64,000 nucleotides of DNA, from assembly GCF_003063435.1 (NCBI RefSeq), contig NZ_NESL01000007.1:62001-126000 (forward strand), written 5' to 3'. The translations under genes and the position numbers were made by a program. The stretch comes from Limnohabitans sp. 2KL-1 (GTDB taxonomy: Bacteria > Pseudomonadota > Gammaproteobacteria > Burkholderiales > Burkholderiaceae_C). Below the pieces are notes generated by a model. That model did not search any database, was not told the DNA's origin, and saw only the letters and a list, made by a program, of their open reading frames with translations. Positions 40,401 to 51,641 of this stretch are shown piece after piece. Numbering within the stretch: the first letter of the stretch is position 1; each line of letters begins with the position of its first letter.

Positions 40401-40835
40401 ATGACTTTGAGTGTGGAACACCTCGACAGAAGGTGTGACACCTTAGAGTAAGCCCTGCTTGCGATTGAACAGCACCCCGAATCCACACATGGCGTGTTGT
40501 TTGACCTGTACCGCAACGCTGCCATCAAAAGCTTTGAGCTGTCGCTGGAAACGGCAGGTAAATTGTTGAGAAAAGCGCTCAAGGCGTTTGAGGCCTCACC
40601 ACGCACCGTAGATGCCTGGGTGTTCAACGATGTGTTGCGTCACGCAGGCAAACATGGCGTCATGACCAGTGACGAGGTGGAACGCTGGCTGGCCTATCGC
40701 GCCAACCGCAACAGCACGGCGCATGACTACGGCGCGGGTTTCGCCAATGACACGCTGCAGCTGTTGCCTGCTTATTTGCACGACGTGCGCAATTTGGCGC
40801 TGGCCTTACAAAAGGTGTTTGATGCCAGCGCTTGA
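40401..40835 (+). pseudogene. hepT: HEPN (HepT/HI0074-type) toxin gene with an in-frame TAA
   Basis: ATG 40401 has AGGA eight bases upstream and encodes MTLSVEHLDRRCDTLE, then TAA at 40449-40451, then the same frame continues ALLAIEQHPESTHG and the full HEPN fold to 40835. CAA to TAA (Gln to stop) would explain it. The HEPN catalytic motif RNSTAHDY (Rx4HxY) is intact, and its Tyr is the residue AMPylated by MntA partners. Restart at GTG 40494 would give a 113-residue protein lacking the first helix. It overlaps mntA by 14 bases. I call it a nonsense-disrupted toxin; programmed readthrough or restart is the alternative. Confidence 0.8.
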
Positions 40836-41145
40836 TTTGGCTGCGCTCGACTTGTCTGAGCGCCACCGTCACATGCTGCAAACCTTGCTGACCCAACACA
40901 CGCCAAAGGCACAAGTATGGGCTTATGGCAGCCGTGTCAGAGGCCAGTCCCACGAAGGCAGTGACCTGGACTTGGTTCTGCGCCACAGGGCAGATCTGAG
41001 CCTGGACGTGCCAGGTTGGGATGCGCTGAAACTTGCCCTGCAAGAGAGCGAGCTACCCATGTTGGTGGACGTGCATGTGTGGTCGCGCTTGCCACAGGCT
41101 TTCCACGCGAACATCGAAGCGGCCTACGTCGTCTTGCAGCCTTGA
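40822..41145 (+). CDS. mntA: MntA-type minimal nucleotidyltransferase antitoxin
   Basis: A 107-residue MNT-fold protein. The active site GSRVRG..GSDLDL matches GSx10DxD exactly, and a later Asp lies in LVDVHVW. In HepT/MntA pairs this enzyme neutralises the HEPN RNase by AMPylating the Tyr of its Rx4HxY motif. Here the partner gene immediately upstream has a premature stop, while the antitoxin is intact. It starts 14 bases before the end of hepT, so it is translationally linked to it. Confidence 0.85.
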   Translation: MPALDLAALDLSERHRHMLQTLLTQHTPKAQVWAYGSRVRGQSHEGSDLDLVLRHRADLSLDVPGWDALKLALQESELPMLVDVHVWSRLPQAFHANIEAAYVVLQP

Positions 41146-41166
41146 TTTGAAACTGCAACAGGCGAT

Positions 41167-41382
41167 TCAATGGGAGCCGCCGGGGTGCTTTGCAATGTAT
41201 TGAGGCAAAGCAGAGTCAATACGCGTTTGCGAGCTATCGCCGCTGGCTTTGAAATGCGCAATCACTTCCGGCGACAGCCGGATGCCCACCCGAACCTTCG
41301 TCACATCGGCTTTGGGCTGACCGCGTGGCGACAACAAAGACTGCGCTCGTTCAGTGCTGAACAGTTGTGCGTGCCGTCCCAT
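41167..41382 (-). CDS. Orphan BrnA-like ribbon-helix-helix antitoxin, possibly truncated
   Basis: A 71-residue protein. RGQPKADVTKVRVGIRLS, VIAHFKASGD and QTRIDSALPQYIAKH follow the BrnA antitoxin pattern (ribbon strand, helix, helix), but the usual KGWQTR is changed to DSSQTR and the N-terminal acidic region of the family is missing. The ATG lies six bases from a CRISPR repeat, and no ribosome binding site is visible. No BrnT toxin gene is found on either side. It is either a solitary antitoxin or the remnant of a decayed module. Confidence 0.5.
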   Translation of the reverse strand: MGRHAQLFSTERAQSLLSPRGQPKADVTKVRVGIRLSPEVIAHFKASGDSSQTRIDSALPQYIAKHPGGSH

Positions 41383-41387
41383 TCGCC

Positions 41388-41552
41388 GTCGCCATCTGTG
41401 CGGGGGCGTGGATTGAAACGAGGCCCTCGGTCTTGGTTCTGAAGCTATTGCTGGTCGCCCTCCGTGCGGGGGGCTCGGATTGAAACACGCTACCCTAGAA
41501 CTTCACCCAGAAATTTTTTGTTCCCCTCGTGCGGGAGGCTGTACGGAGTTTT
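41388..41552 (+). CRISPR. Residual type I-C-like CRISPR array, about three repeats
   Basis: Repeat-like units start at 41388, 41454 and 41520, exactly 66 bases apart. Unit 1 (32 bases) ends with GCGGGGGCGTGGATTGAAAC and begins GTCGCC, the type I-C pattern. Unit 2 (33 bases, 41454-41486) has one extra base in the G run. Unit 3 keeps CCTCGTGCGGGAGGC but its 3' half is degenerate, as in leader-distal terminal repeats. The two spacers (41420-41453, 41487-41520) are about 34 bases and unrelated. The repeat polarity places the leader on the low-coordinate side, where the BrnA-like gene now abuts. No cas genes are in the window. Confidence 0.75.
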
Positions 41553-41903
41553 ATGTAAACGGGTCTGGCATCAGTCTGAATCCGCCCCGGTATGTCTATG
41601 GACAGTTGTTCAAAGTTTCCATCTGCAATTTAAGATCGTGTGCCGCATGATGCACAAAAGAAAAAGGCCCGAAGGCCTTTCACTTAATTTGGGTCACCCC
41701 AAAAAAATTGCGAGCTTCCGTTGCCCCTGCTTGTTCGCAGACCTGCGTTCCTGCAGGCGGCTGGTCCGTTTACTCACTCGCTCTCGAACCGTCTACTATT
41801 GAGCTTAACAAATTGCAACGAGCCTAAGCCCTCTTGTTCGGTTGCGCAGGGTGAGCTTGGCGCTTGTATTCGGACCTGGTTTAAAGATCACCTCAAGAGT
41901 GTT
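41553..41903. other. Intergenic stretch, no gene recognised
   Basis: About 350 bases between the CRISPR remnant and the acyl-CoA dehydrogenase. I find no credible coding frame, tRNA or insertion-sequence end. The only structure is a short hairpin at 41663-41680. Confidence 0.6.
41663..41680. terminator. Short hairpin in the accessory pocket
   Basis: AAAGGCC-CGAA-GGCCTTT is a perfect seven-base stem with a GNRA-like loop and is flanked by A and T residues, so it could terminate transcription in either direction. Confidence 0.45.
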
Positions 41904-43091
41904 TCAAAGCTTAGCCACCTTCTGCGCCTTGTAAACCAACTTGCGCGCCATGCTCCAGCGGTGCACTTCGCTCGGGCCGTCATAAATCCGGAAGGCGCGC
42001 ATGTCCATGAAGATGCGCATCACAGGCGTGTCGGTCGTCACGCCCTGGCCGCCCAGAATTTGCACGCAGCGGTCCACCACGCGCCACTCGGCTTCGGAGC
42101 AGGCCACTTTGGCGCGGCTCGATTCAAAGCCGCCTTTTTGGCCTTGGTCCAGCAGCCAGGCCGTGTGCCAGATGTGCAGGCGGGCGGTGTGCAGGTCGAT
42201 GTCGTTGTCGGCCAGCATGAAGCCCACACCTTCGTGTTCGGCCAGCGGTTTGCCAAAGGCATGGCGGCGACTGGCGTAGTCGAGCGCGATGTCGTGTGCG
42301 CGCCGCGCCTGCCCCAGCCAGCGCATGCAGTGCGTCAGGCGTGCCGGTGCCAAGCGCACTTGGGCATAGCGAAAGCCTTGGCCCACTTCGCCCAGCACAT
42401 CGGTGTCGGGCACGCGCAGGTTGTCAAAGCGCAGCACGCCATGGCCACCGGTGAAGCAGTTGTCCATGGCGTCCATGCTGCGTTCCAGCTGGATTTCCGC
42501 TTTGTCCATGTCGGTCAAAAACATGGTGGCCGAGCCGTCTTCCATGCGGGCCATGATGATGGCGTAATCCGCGCCGTCGGCCCCGGTGATGAACCACTTG
42601 AGGCCGTTGATCACGTAGTCGTCGCCATCACGCACGGCGGTGGTTTTGAGCATCGATGGGTCTGCGCCCGCACCGGGGTCGGGTTCGGTCATGGCAAAGC
42701 ATGAGCGGGTGAGGCCTGCCACCTGCGGACGCAGCCAGCGCTCTTTTTGCGCGGGCGTGGCCACTTCTTCCATGAGGTGGATGTTGCCTTCGTCAGGCGC
42801 GTGGATGTTGAGCGCGGTCGGCCCCAGGTTGGAGTAACCGGCTTCTTCAAACACCACCGCTTTGGCGATGTGGCTCAGGCCCAGGCCGCCCATCTCGACC
42901 GAGGCGTGCGGTGTCAGCAGACCCGCAGCGCGTGCGCGGTCCACCAATTCCCGGCGCAGATCTTCAGACGGGCCGTGCGGTCCGTGGCGCGGGTCGCCTT
43001 CGAGGGGGATCACCTGTTCAGCGATGAATTGCCGCGTGCGCTCGCGCAGGGCCTGCAATTCGGGGGCGATATCAAAATTCATGTGCTTCAT
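41904..43091 (-). CDS. Acyl-CoA dehydrogenase
   Basis: A 395-residue flavoprotein. The FAD-binding FAMTEPDPGAGADPS and WFITGA blocks, LGGQGVTTDTPVMRIF and the catalytic-base region IYDGPSEVHRWSMAR are present. It oxidises an acyl-CoA to the enoyl-CoA with electrons passed to ETF. Substrate chain type cannot be told; it resembles the ACAD10/11-like branch. ATG 43091 gives MKHMNFD; ATG 43082 is three codons later. It stands alone on this strand. Confidence 0.9.
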   Translation of the reverse strand: MKHMNFDIAPELQALRERTRQFIAEQVIPLEGDPRHGPHGPSEDLRRELVDRARAAGLLTPHASVEMGGLGLSHIAKAVVFEEAGYSNLGPTALNIHAPDEGNIHLMEEVATPAQKERWLRPQVAGLTRSCFAMTEPDPGAGADPSMLKTTAVRDGDDYVINGLKWFITGADGADYAIIMARMEDGSATMFLTDMDKAEIQLERSMDAMDNCFTGGHGVLRFDNLRVPDTDVLGEVGQGFRYAQVRLAPARLTHCMRWLGQARRAHDIALDYASRRHAFGKPLAEHEGVGFMLADNDIDLHTARLHIWHTAWLLDQGQKGGFESSRAKVACSEAEWRVVDRCVQILGGQGVTTDTPVMRIFMDMRAFRIYDGPSEVHRWSMARKLVYKAQKVAKL

Positions 43092-43472
43092 CCGCGTGGT
43101 TGGCTTGTGGTTCTTTGCCGACGGCAAAGATGCAACATGAGCGGTAGTGTCCGAGCTTGGGCTTGTTTGGTCCTGTCAGCCGGGCGACTTGCTGTCACGC
43201 AGGGGTCATGTCGCCACGCCCACGGAGCGAACCTTTTTCACCCCCCGTTTCTCAAGGCGCGAGAGGGTGTGCAGCAGATGGCGCACATGTACGTACTTGC
43301 CGTGGACTCTGATGGGGTCCTTTTGAGACCGTATCAGGCGTGATGACGCGGTGATTGGGTGGTGCTTTCAAAAAATTGCGAATAGATTGACGTTGCTTTT
43401 CTAATTTTTAAACGCTTAATTTGCGTCATTAAGTGTTAAATTAAATTTTTCATTTATTTCACGAGGTGTATT
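43092..43472. other. Intergenic region between divergent genes
   Basis: About 380 bases with no credible gene. The last 100 bases before the outer-membrane protein gene are strongly AT-rich and carry a -35-like TTGACG near 43388 and an inverted repeat at 43411-43437. Confidence 0.6.
43411..43437. promoter_or_regulatory. AT-rich inverted repeat upstream of the outer-membrane protein gene
   Basis: AACGCTTAAT and ATTAAGTGTT face each other across TTGCGTC with one mismatch, 36 bases before the TTG start. It overlaps the place where a -10 or leader would lie, so an operator or a 5' leader hairpin is plausible. Confidence 0.4.
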
Positions 43473-44144
43473 TTGAAATCTTCAAAAGTAAAAGCATGGG
43501 CAGGCATTTTGGTGGGTCTGGGTTGCGCGGCCCATGTGGCCCAAGCGCAAGAGGTCTACGTGGGCGCGGGCTTGTTTGGTGTGCAGGTGGGTTATGCCTT
43601 TGCAGTCACGCCAAACGTGAATTTGCGGGGCGATTTTCTGACCATGGGCAGTCGCGAAAAGTCCTTCAACGAGTCTGGCACGGCTTATCAGGGCAAGATC
43701 AACTGGAGCCGCAAGGCTTTGTTGGCCGACTGGTTTCCTTCGGGCAGCAGCTTCCGTGTGACGGCCGGCGCGACCTTCAATGACGTGGGGTTTGACCTGT
43801 ACGCCAATGGTGCCGGTCAAAAGGTGGACATCAATGGCCGGCAGCTGAGTTTGTCAGCCAATGACAGTTTGAACATTCAGGTCAAAATGCCCAGCACCAC
43901 GCCCTACATCGGCATTGGTTTTGGTCACAAGCCGGGCAGCAAGGGCTGGGGCTTTCATTCGGACTTTGGCGCTTCCTTGGGCAAGTTCAAGGTCACTGAA
44001 ACCCGCACCGGTGGGCTGGTCAACGGTGGTTCTTTGGGTGTGACCCAGAGCGATGTCGACAAGGAGTTGGCCGACGTGCGCGAAGGCGTGGCCAAGCTGA
44101 AATTTTTGCCTCAGCTGACCTTGGGTGTGTCGTATCATTTTTAA
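43473..44144 (+). CDS. Predicted outer-membrane beta-barrel protein
   Basis: A 223-residue protein starting at TTG 43473, preceded by CACGAGGTG. A signal peptide (about residues 1-25, ending HVAQA) is followed by alternating beta-strand sequence such as EVYVGAGLFGVQVGYAF and a C-terminal LTLGVSYHF ending in Phe, the signature for insertion by the BAM machinery. I do not recognise a named family. It is a single gene with its own terminator. Confidence 0.75.
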   Translation: MKSSKVKAWAGILVGLGCAAHVAQAQEVYVGAGLFGVQVGYAFAVTPNVNLRGDFLTMGSREKSFNESGTAYQGKINWSRKALLADWFPSGSSFRVTAGATFNDVGFDLYANGAGQKVDINGRQLSLSANDSLNIQVKMPSTTPYIGIGFGHKPGSKGWGFHSDFGASLGKFKVTETRTGGLVNGGSLGVTQSDVDKELADVREGVAKLKFLPQLTLGVSYHF

Positions 44145-44164
44145 GATGATTTGATCCACGCATG

Positions 44165-44195
44165 GGCCTGCAGCCTCGGCGCAGGCCTTTTTTTT
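44165..44195 (+). terminator. Terminator after the outer-membrane protein gene
   Basis: GGCCTGC and GCAGGCC form a seven-base stem followed by eight T residues. Confidence 0.9.
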
Positions 44196-44212
44196 GAGGA
44201 GTCCCACTGTCC

Positions 44213-44833
44213 ATGAAGCTCTATACCGCCCACCGCGCCCCCAGCCCTCGCCGGGTGTTGATGTTTCTGGTCGAGAAAAACATCACCGGCATCGAGATGG
44301 TCAACCTGGACCTCAACGGTGGCGAGCACCGCCAACCCGAATACCTGGCCAAGAGCCCGCTGGCCAAAGTGCCCGCGCTGGAGCTAGACGACGGCCGCGT
44401 GATCACCGAGACGCGGGCCATTTGCACCTTGCTGGAGGGCCGCTACCCCGAGCCCAACCTGATGGGTGTGGATGGCGACGAGCGAGGCTTCATCGAGATG
44501 GCCGACCGGCAGGTGGAGCTGTATTTGCTGGGCGGTATTGCCAACGCGATTCGCCACAGCCATCCGGGCTTGGCGGCTTTGGAGAAGCCGCAGTTTCCCG
44601 AGTTCGGCCGTTCACAGGCCGAGAAGGTGCGCGAGGTGGCGCGGGGTTTTGACCAGCGCCTGCAAGGCCAGCCCTGGATCGCGGGCGAGCGCTTCACCAT
44701 CGCCGACATCACGGCGTTTTGTGCGCTGGAGTTTGCGCGGGGCCTGATGAAGTTTGTGCCCGGTGATGAGGGCATGAGTGCCCTGCAGGCCTGGCGCGGC
44801 CGCATGAACGATCGGCCGAGCGCCCGTGCCTGA
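44213..44833 (+). CDS. Glutathione S-transferase
   Basis: A 206-residue two-domain GST. The N-terminal thioredoxin-fold domain has the cis-Pro region KSPLAKVPALELDDG and the glutathione-contacting ITETRAICTLLE; the helical C-terminal domain contains the N-capping box IADITAFCAL. The substrate is unknown. It starts behind the preceding terminator, with GAGGAG upstream, and converges on gdhA. Confidence 0.9.
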   Translation: MKLYTAHRAPSPRRVLMFLVEKNITGIEMVNLDLNGGEHRQPEYLAKSPLAKVPALELDDGRVITETRAICTLLEGRYPEPNLMGVDGDERGFIEMADRQVELYLLGGIANAIRHSHPGLAALEKPQFPEFGRSQAEKVREVARGFDQRLQGQPWIAGERFTIADITAFCALEFARGLMKFVPGDEGMSALQAWRGRMNDRPSARA

Positions 44834-44909
44834 AAGGTCGGGCTGACGCCCTTGACCCGTGCGGGGGCCAGCGTGGCAAAGCGCCCCGCCGAAGTTTTCA
44901 CGCTGAGTT

Positions 44910-48060
<3,151 letters not shown>

Positions 48061-48090
48061 GGTTTGTCTCCAGAAAGTGGAAGGTTTTTG

Positions 48091-48157
48091 TAGGTCGGTG
48101 GCTTTAGCCCCGACGTGTGGATGGCGAAGGCATGTCGGGGCTAAAGCCACCGACCTA
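48091..48157. repeat. REP-like palindromic element, copy 1
   Basis: Two perfect 24-base arms (48091-48114 and 48134-48157), core GGTGGCTTTAGCCCC, surround a 19-base loop. A second copy is at 52741-52809. No transposase is adjacent. It lies between the SDR and acyl-CoA ligase genes. Confidence 0.75.
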
Positions 48158-48224
48158 CCTGATGGACAGCAGCGCCGCGTCAGGTGGTCTAAGGTCTGAA
48201 GTCTAGCTTGTGAAGATGTCCGTG

Positions 48225-48250
48225 GCACCCTCTTGAAAAGAGGGTGCTTT
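48225..48250. terminator. Hairpin after the SDR gene
   Basis: GCACCCTCTT-GAA-AAGAGGGTGC is a perfect ten-base stem 13 bases beyond the SDR stop. The T tract is on the plus-strand side, so it is a better terminator for leftward-running antisense than for the SDR, but it may still end or protect the transcript. Confidence 0.5.
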
Positions 48251-48262
48251 TGAAAACAGCGC

Positions 48263-49087
48263 TCAGATCACATAACCGCCGTTGGGGCTGATGACCTGAC
48301 CCACCAGGTAATGGTCTTGCGCCGCCAAAAACACGGCCACATTGGCGTATTCCTCGGGACGCCCCAAACGCCCACTGGGCACCATTTGGTAGAGGCTGTT
48401 TTTTTGGGTTTCGGTCGCTGTGTCCAGGTAGGACTCGAACGGTGGCGTGAGCACGCCGCCGCAGGCGATGGCGTTGACATAGATGTTGGCCCCGGCCACA
48501 TCCAGCGCCGTGGTTTGGGTCAGGCTGATCACCCCAGCCTTGGTGGCCGAATAGCCCGGGCTGTGCGTGCTGCCTGCACCCAGCCCGGCAATTGACGCGA
48601 TGTTGATGATGCGGCCGGACTTTTGGGGCTGCATGAAGCGCAAGGCCGCACGGGTGCAATAAAACACGCCGTGCATGTTGACGGCCCACCACTTGAGCCA
48701 GTCTTCATCGGACAAAGAGGCGATGATGCCCAGCGCTTGGCGGGGCATGGGCGTGGTCATGTAGGCGTAGTGCAGGTTGCGCCGTTCGGTCTCGGCGGGC
48801 GAGCTGGGAATGCGTGCCGCGTTGTTGACCAGCACATCCACAGTGCCAAAGCGCTGGCCTGCGAGAGCAAACATGCGGTCCACGGCCGCGCTGTCGGAGA
48901 CATCACATTCCAGCGCGAGGCAGTCGGCCCCCAAGGCTTGCACTGCGGCTTGCGTGGCGTGCAGGGCGTCTAGGTTCACATCGCAGATGACCAGTGATGC
49001 GCCCTGCCTGGCCATGGCTTGCGCGATGGTGCCGCCCAGGCCCAGTCCTGCCCCGGTGACCAGCACCACTTTGCCTTGCAGTTGCAT
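48263..49087 (-). CDS. SDR oxidoreductase
   Basis: A 274-residue classical short-chain dehydrogenase with TGAGLGLG at residues 11-18, NNAAR, and the catalytic YSATK. An extra stretch (SSPAETERRNLHYAYMTTPMPRQ) lengthens the region after NNAA compared with typical 250-residue members. It lies six bases after the Bug gene and belongs to the AhpD-BKACE-Bug-SDR operon, where it may oxidise a 3-hydroxy acid to the 3-keto acid used by BKACE. That role is inference. Confidence 0.82.
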   Translation of the reverse strand: MQLQGKVVLVTGAGLGLGGTIAQAMARQGASLVICDVNLDALHATQAAVQALGADCLALECDVSDSAAVDRMFALAGQRFGTVDVLVNNAARIPSSPAETERRNLHYAYMTTPMPRQALGIIASLSDEDWLKWWAVNMHGVFYCTRAALRFMQPQKSGRIINIASIAGLGAGSTHSPGYSATKAGVISLTQTTALDVAGANIYVNAIACGGVLTPPFESYLDTATETQKNSLYQMVPSGRLGRPEEYANVAVFLAAQDHYLVGQVISPNGGYVI

Positions 49088-49093
49088 GCTGTT

Positions 49094-50095
49094 TTACTCG
49101 GGCTTGTAGTTGACCGACTTGAGCATGGCGCCCACCGACTCGTAGTCTTCTTGCAGGCTTTTGGCCATTTGTTCAGGTGTGGGCGGGTTTTGGGTGTTCA
49201 CGTTCAGGCCCACGGCCAACAGGCGGTCGCGCACGGCCGGTGTGGCCAGTGCCTTGAGGGCTTCTTCGCGGATGCGTTTTAACGCGGCATCGGGGTGGCC
49301 GGGCACAGCCCACAAGCCCAGCCATGCGGTACGGGTCATGTCCTTGAAGCCCAATTCGGCCATGGTGGGCACATCAGGCAAAGCATGCGAACGCTGTGGT
49401 GACGTGACGGCGAATGCGCGCAATTTCCCACCTTTGATGTTGGGCACCGAGGTGGGCAAGCCGTCAAACATGAACTGGACCGATCCGCCCATCACGTCTT
49501 GCAATGCGGGGGGTGAGCCTTTGTAGCCCACATGGTTCATGTCCAGGCCTGCCAGCTTGTTGAGTTGCAAACCCAGCACATGCGACAGGGTGCCTGGCGT
49601 GTAGGACGCAAAGTTGATCTTGCCCGGATTGGCTTTGACGTAAGCGATCATTTCCTTGAGGTCTTTGGGCGGCAGCGAGGCGTTGCCGACCAGCACCAGG
49701 CCGCTGCCTGCCAACTCCACCAAAGGCTTGAGGTCCTTGAAGGGGTCGTATTTGGGCTTGATGGAGTAAGGCAGCTCTGTCACCAGCGCGTTGACCGACA
49801 GCAGATAGGTGTGCCCGTCCTTGGGGGCGGACAGCATGGCGTCCATGGCGATGGCGCCGCCTGCACCAGGCTTGTTGTCCACCACCACCGGCTGGCCCAT
49901 GCTCGTGGACATGGCGTTGCCCACCAGGCGGGCAATGATGTCCGCGGTGCCGCCTGCGGGCGCGCCGACCACGATCTTGATGGGGCGGTCGGACAGGGGG
50001 TCGGCCTGCACCCCGCAGGCCAGAGCGCCCAGGCCCAGGGTGAGTGCGAGCCAGGTACGGCGTGGCAGGGTCGAAGCGAGAAGTGGTTTGTTCAT
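49094..50095 (-). CDS. Bug-family tripartite tricarboxylate transporter substrate-binding protein
   Basis: A 333-residue periplasmic binding protein. The signal region PRRTWLALTLGLGALACG has a twin-arginine-like start, then the mature protein begins DRPIKIVVGAPAGGTADIIAR and continues with VDNKPGAGGAIA, both Bug signatures. No TctA/TctB membrane genes are nearby, as is usual for these expanded families in Burkholderiales. It probably captures the substrate of the surrounding operon. Confidence 0.9.
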   Translation of the reverse strand: MNKPLLASTLPRRTWLALTLGLGALACGVQADPLSDRPIKIVVGAPAGGTADIIARLVGNAMSTSMGQPVVVDNKPGAGGAIAMDAMLSAPKDGHTYLLSVNALVTELPYSIKPKYDPFKDLKPLVELAGSGLVLVGNASLPPKDLKEMIAYVKANPGKINFASYTPGTLSHVLGLQLNKLAGLDMNHVGYKGSPPALQDVMGGSVQFMFDGLPTSVPNIKGGKLRAFAVTSPQRSHALPDVPTMAELGFKDMTRTAWLGLWAVPGHPDAALKRIREEALKALATPAVRDRLLAVGLNVNTQNPPTPEQMAKSLQEDYESVGAMLKSVNYKPE

Positions 50096-50123
50096 GAATG
50101 TCTCCTTGTCGAAATCGGTCAAC

Positions 50124-51185
50124 TCAGACTGTACGGGCATGGCGCAGCGGTGTGCCGCGTTCGCCGGGCAAGCGGTTGGGGGCATAGCCCAAGCGCGCCA
50201 GGGTTTCGTCGGTGTCTTTGTAAAACTGGCCGATCTGGTAAATCTCGCGGGCTTCATCGCCGTTGGCAATGTCGCGGTTCAGCAGTCGCGCCTGCCTGAC
50301 CATGTGCTCAACCTGTTGCACCGAAGTCATGCGTTCGCGGAGGGGGCCATTGAGGGTGTCTTCGATGCCGCAGCGCACATGCAAACCCAAGGCAATCGCC
50401 ATGGCGGTCATGGGGTAGACATGGCGGTTCAGGGTTTCAAGGGTCAGCACAGCACCATCGGGCACACGGCGCACAAATTCCAGCATGTCGGCCGGGTTCA
50501 GTCCAGCCAAGCTGCCACCGATGGCGACGTAATTCAAAATCAGCGGGCCGCAGTAGTGCCCACGGCGGATCAGCCGCTCGACCGATTCGAGCTGGTGGAC
50601 ATGGCCCAGCATGAAGTGCGGCTGAATGCCCGCAGCCACCAGGCGGCGAATGTGTTCGCGGTGCCAGCTGGGGTTGGACGGCACGACCATGTCTTCATAA
50701 GCCGCCTGCAGTTGCGGGTTCTCGAAAGAGGTGCCGGTGAAGTCGCCGTCCATCATCAGGTCCATGATGTTCATCTGGCTGGTGTTCACGGCCACCGTGA
50801 CCTGGTCCGGCTTGGGGTCCAGATCGGCCAGCATGTGCCGGGTGTCGTCTGACAGCCATTTGGCGGCCTGGCCGTCGTCTTCGGGGGCAAAAGAAATCGA
50901 GCCACCGACCTGCAGCACCATTTTGGGCACCGCCTCGCGCAGGCGGGCCAGCATCTCGTTGAACATCGACAGGCGCTTGCTGCCCTTGCCATCGGCCTCG
51001 CGCACATGCACATGCAGCACGGTGGCACCCGCGTTGTAGCAATCGACCGCTTTCTGGATTTGGTCATCCATCGTGACCGCGATGTCATCGCTGTCGCCGG
51101 GCACCCATTGGGGGCCATAAGGCGCGACCTGGATCACGAGTTTTTGCTGGTTTTCGGGCAAGAGGGAATCGTCAAGAAAATGCAT
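50124..51185 (-). CDS. BKACE-family beta-keto acid cleavage enzyme
   Basis: A 353-residue DUF849/BKACE protein. This family condenses a beta-keto acid with acetyl-CoA, releasing acetoacetate and a new acyl-CoA. Zinc ligands are in VLHVHVRE, and VGGSISF, VNTSQMNIMD and CGIEDTLNG fit the TIM barrel. The substrate is set by side-chain pockets that I cannot score by eye; carnitine, 3-keto-5-aminohexanoate and other beta-keto acids are known choices. It lies 23 bases after the AhpD-like gene. Confidence 0.88.
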   Translation of the reverse strand: MHFLDDSLLPENQQKLVIQVAPYGPQWVPGDSDDIAVTMDDQIQKAVDCYNAGATVLHVHVREADGKGSKRLSMFNEMLARLREAVPKMVLQVGGSISFAPEDDGQAAKWLSDDTRHMLADLDPKPDQVTVAVNTSQMNIMDLMMDGDFTGTSFENPQLQAAYEDMVVPSNPSWHREHIRRLVAAGIQPHFMLGHVHQLESVERLIRRGHYCGPLILNYVAIGGSLAGLNPADMLEFVRRVPDGAVLTLETLNRHVYPMTAMAIALGLHVRCGIEDTLNGPLRERMTSVQQVEHMVRQARLLNRDIANGDEAREIYQIGQFYKDTDETLARLGYAPNRLPGERGTPLRHARTV

Positions 51186-51208
51186 GGGTGGGTGACCTTT
51201 TTAAAGAT

Positions 51209-51598
51209 TCAGGTGGGGTTTGTGGTTTGACGGGCTGCGACTTCTTCAAGCAGGATGGGCGCTCCCATGCTCATGGTGTGAACGCCCAGCACCGAGGTCA
51301 ACTGCAGTACGGCTGCGATTTCTTCCTTTGTCACGCCCAGCTCCAGGGCTTTTCGGATGTGTGTCCGCACGCCGGGGGCGTACATGTGAGTGCAGGATGC
51401 GTCTACGGCAATCGCAATCAACTCGAAAGTCTTGGGGTCGAGCATATGTTTGCCATGCAGCCCCATGTTCAAAAACTTTTCCATCCAGACCTTGTCGACC
51501 TCGGCGATCGGGTCCCAGTTGGGGTTCCAGTAGCCGTTGGCATGCAGAGCGTCGCTGATGGGTGTCGGAGATGAATCGGTAGAGTGGGGCGTGGACAT
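51209..51598 (-). CDS. Carboxymuconolactone decarboxylase/AhpD-like protein
   Basis: A 129-residue helical protein of the CMD family. The conserved core FELIAIAVDASCTHMYAPGVRTHIRKALELGVTKEEI keeps one Cys where AhpD peroxidases have CxxC, so a decarboxylase or lactone-active role is more likely than a redox role. It is the first gene of the leftward operon, divergent from the AraC regulator, with 107 bases between starts. Confidence 0.82.
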   Translation of the reverse strand: MSTPHSTDSSPTPISDALHANGYWNPNWDPIAEVDKVWMEKFLNMGLHGKHMLDPKTFELIAIAVDASCTHMYAPGVRTHIRKALELGVTKEEIAAVLQLTSVLGVHTMSMGAPILLEEVAARQTTNPT

Positions 51599-51641
51599 GG
51601 GTGTGTGGCGTTTTGAAACTGCAGCCAGTATTCAAAAAACG

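Noticed and set aside
41690..41900. Possible tRNA or attachment site beside the CRISPR remnant
   Set aside because: No cloverleaf could be drawn and no integrase or direct-repeat boundary was found.
48091..48157. Terminal inverted repeat of an insertion sequence
   Set aside because: No transposase lies between or beside the two palindromes; each copy is a self-contained hairpin, so a REP-like element fits better.
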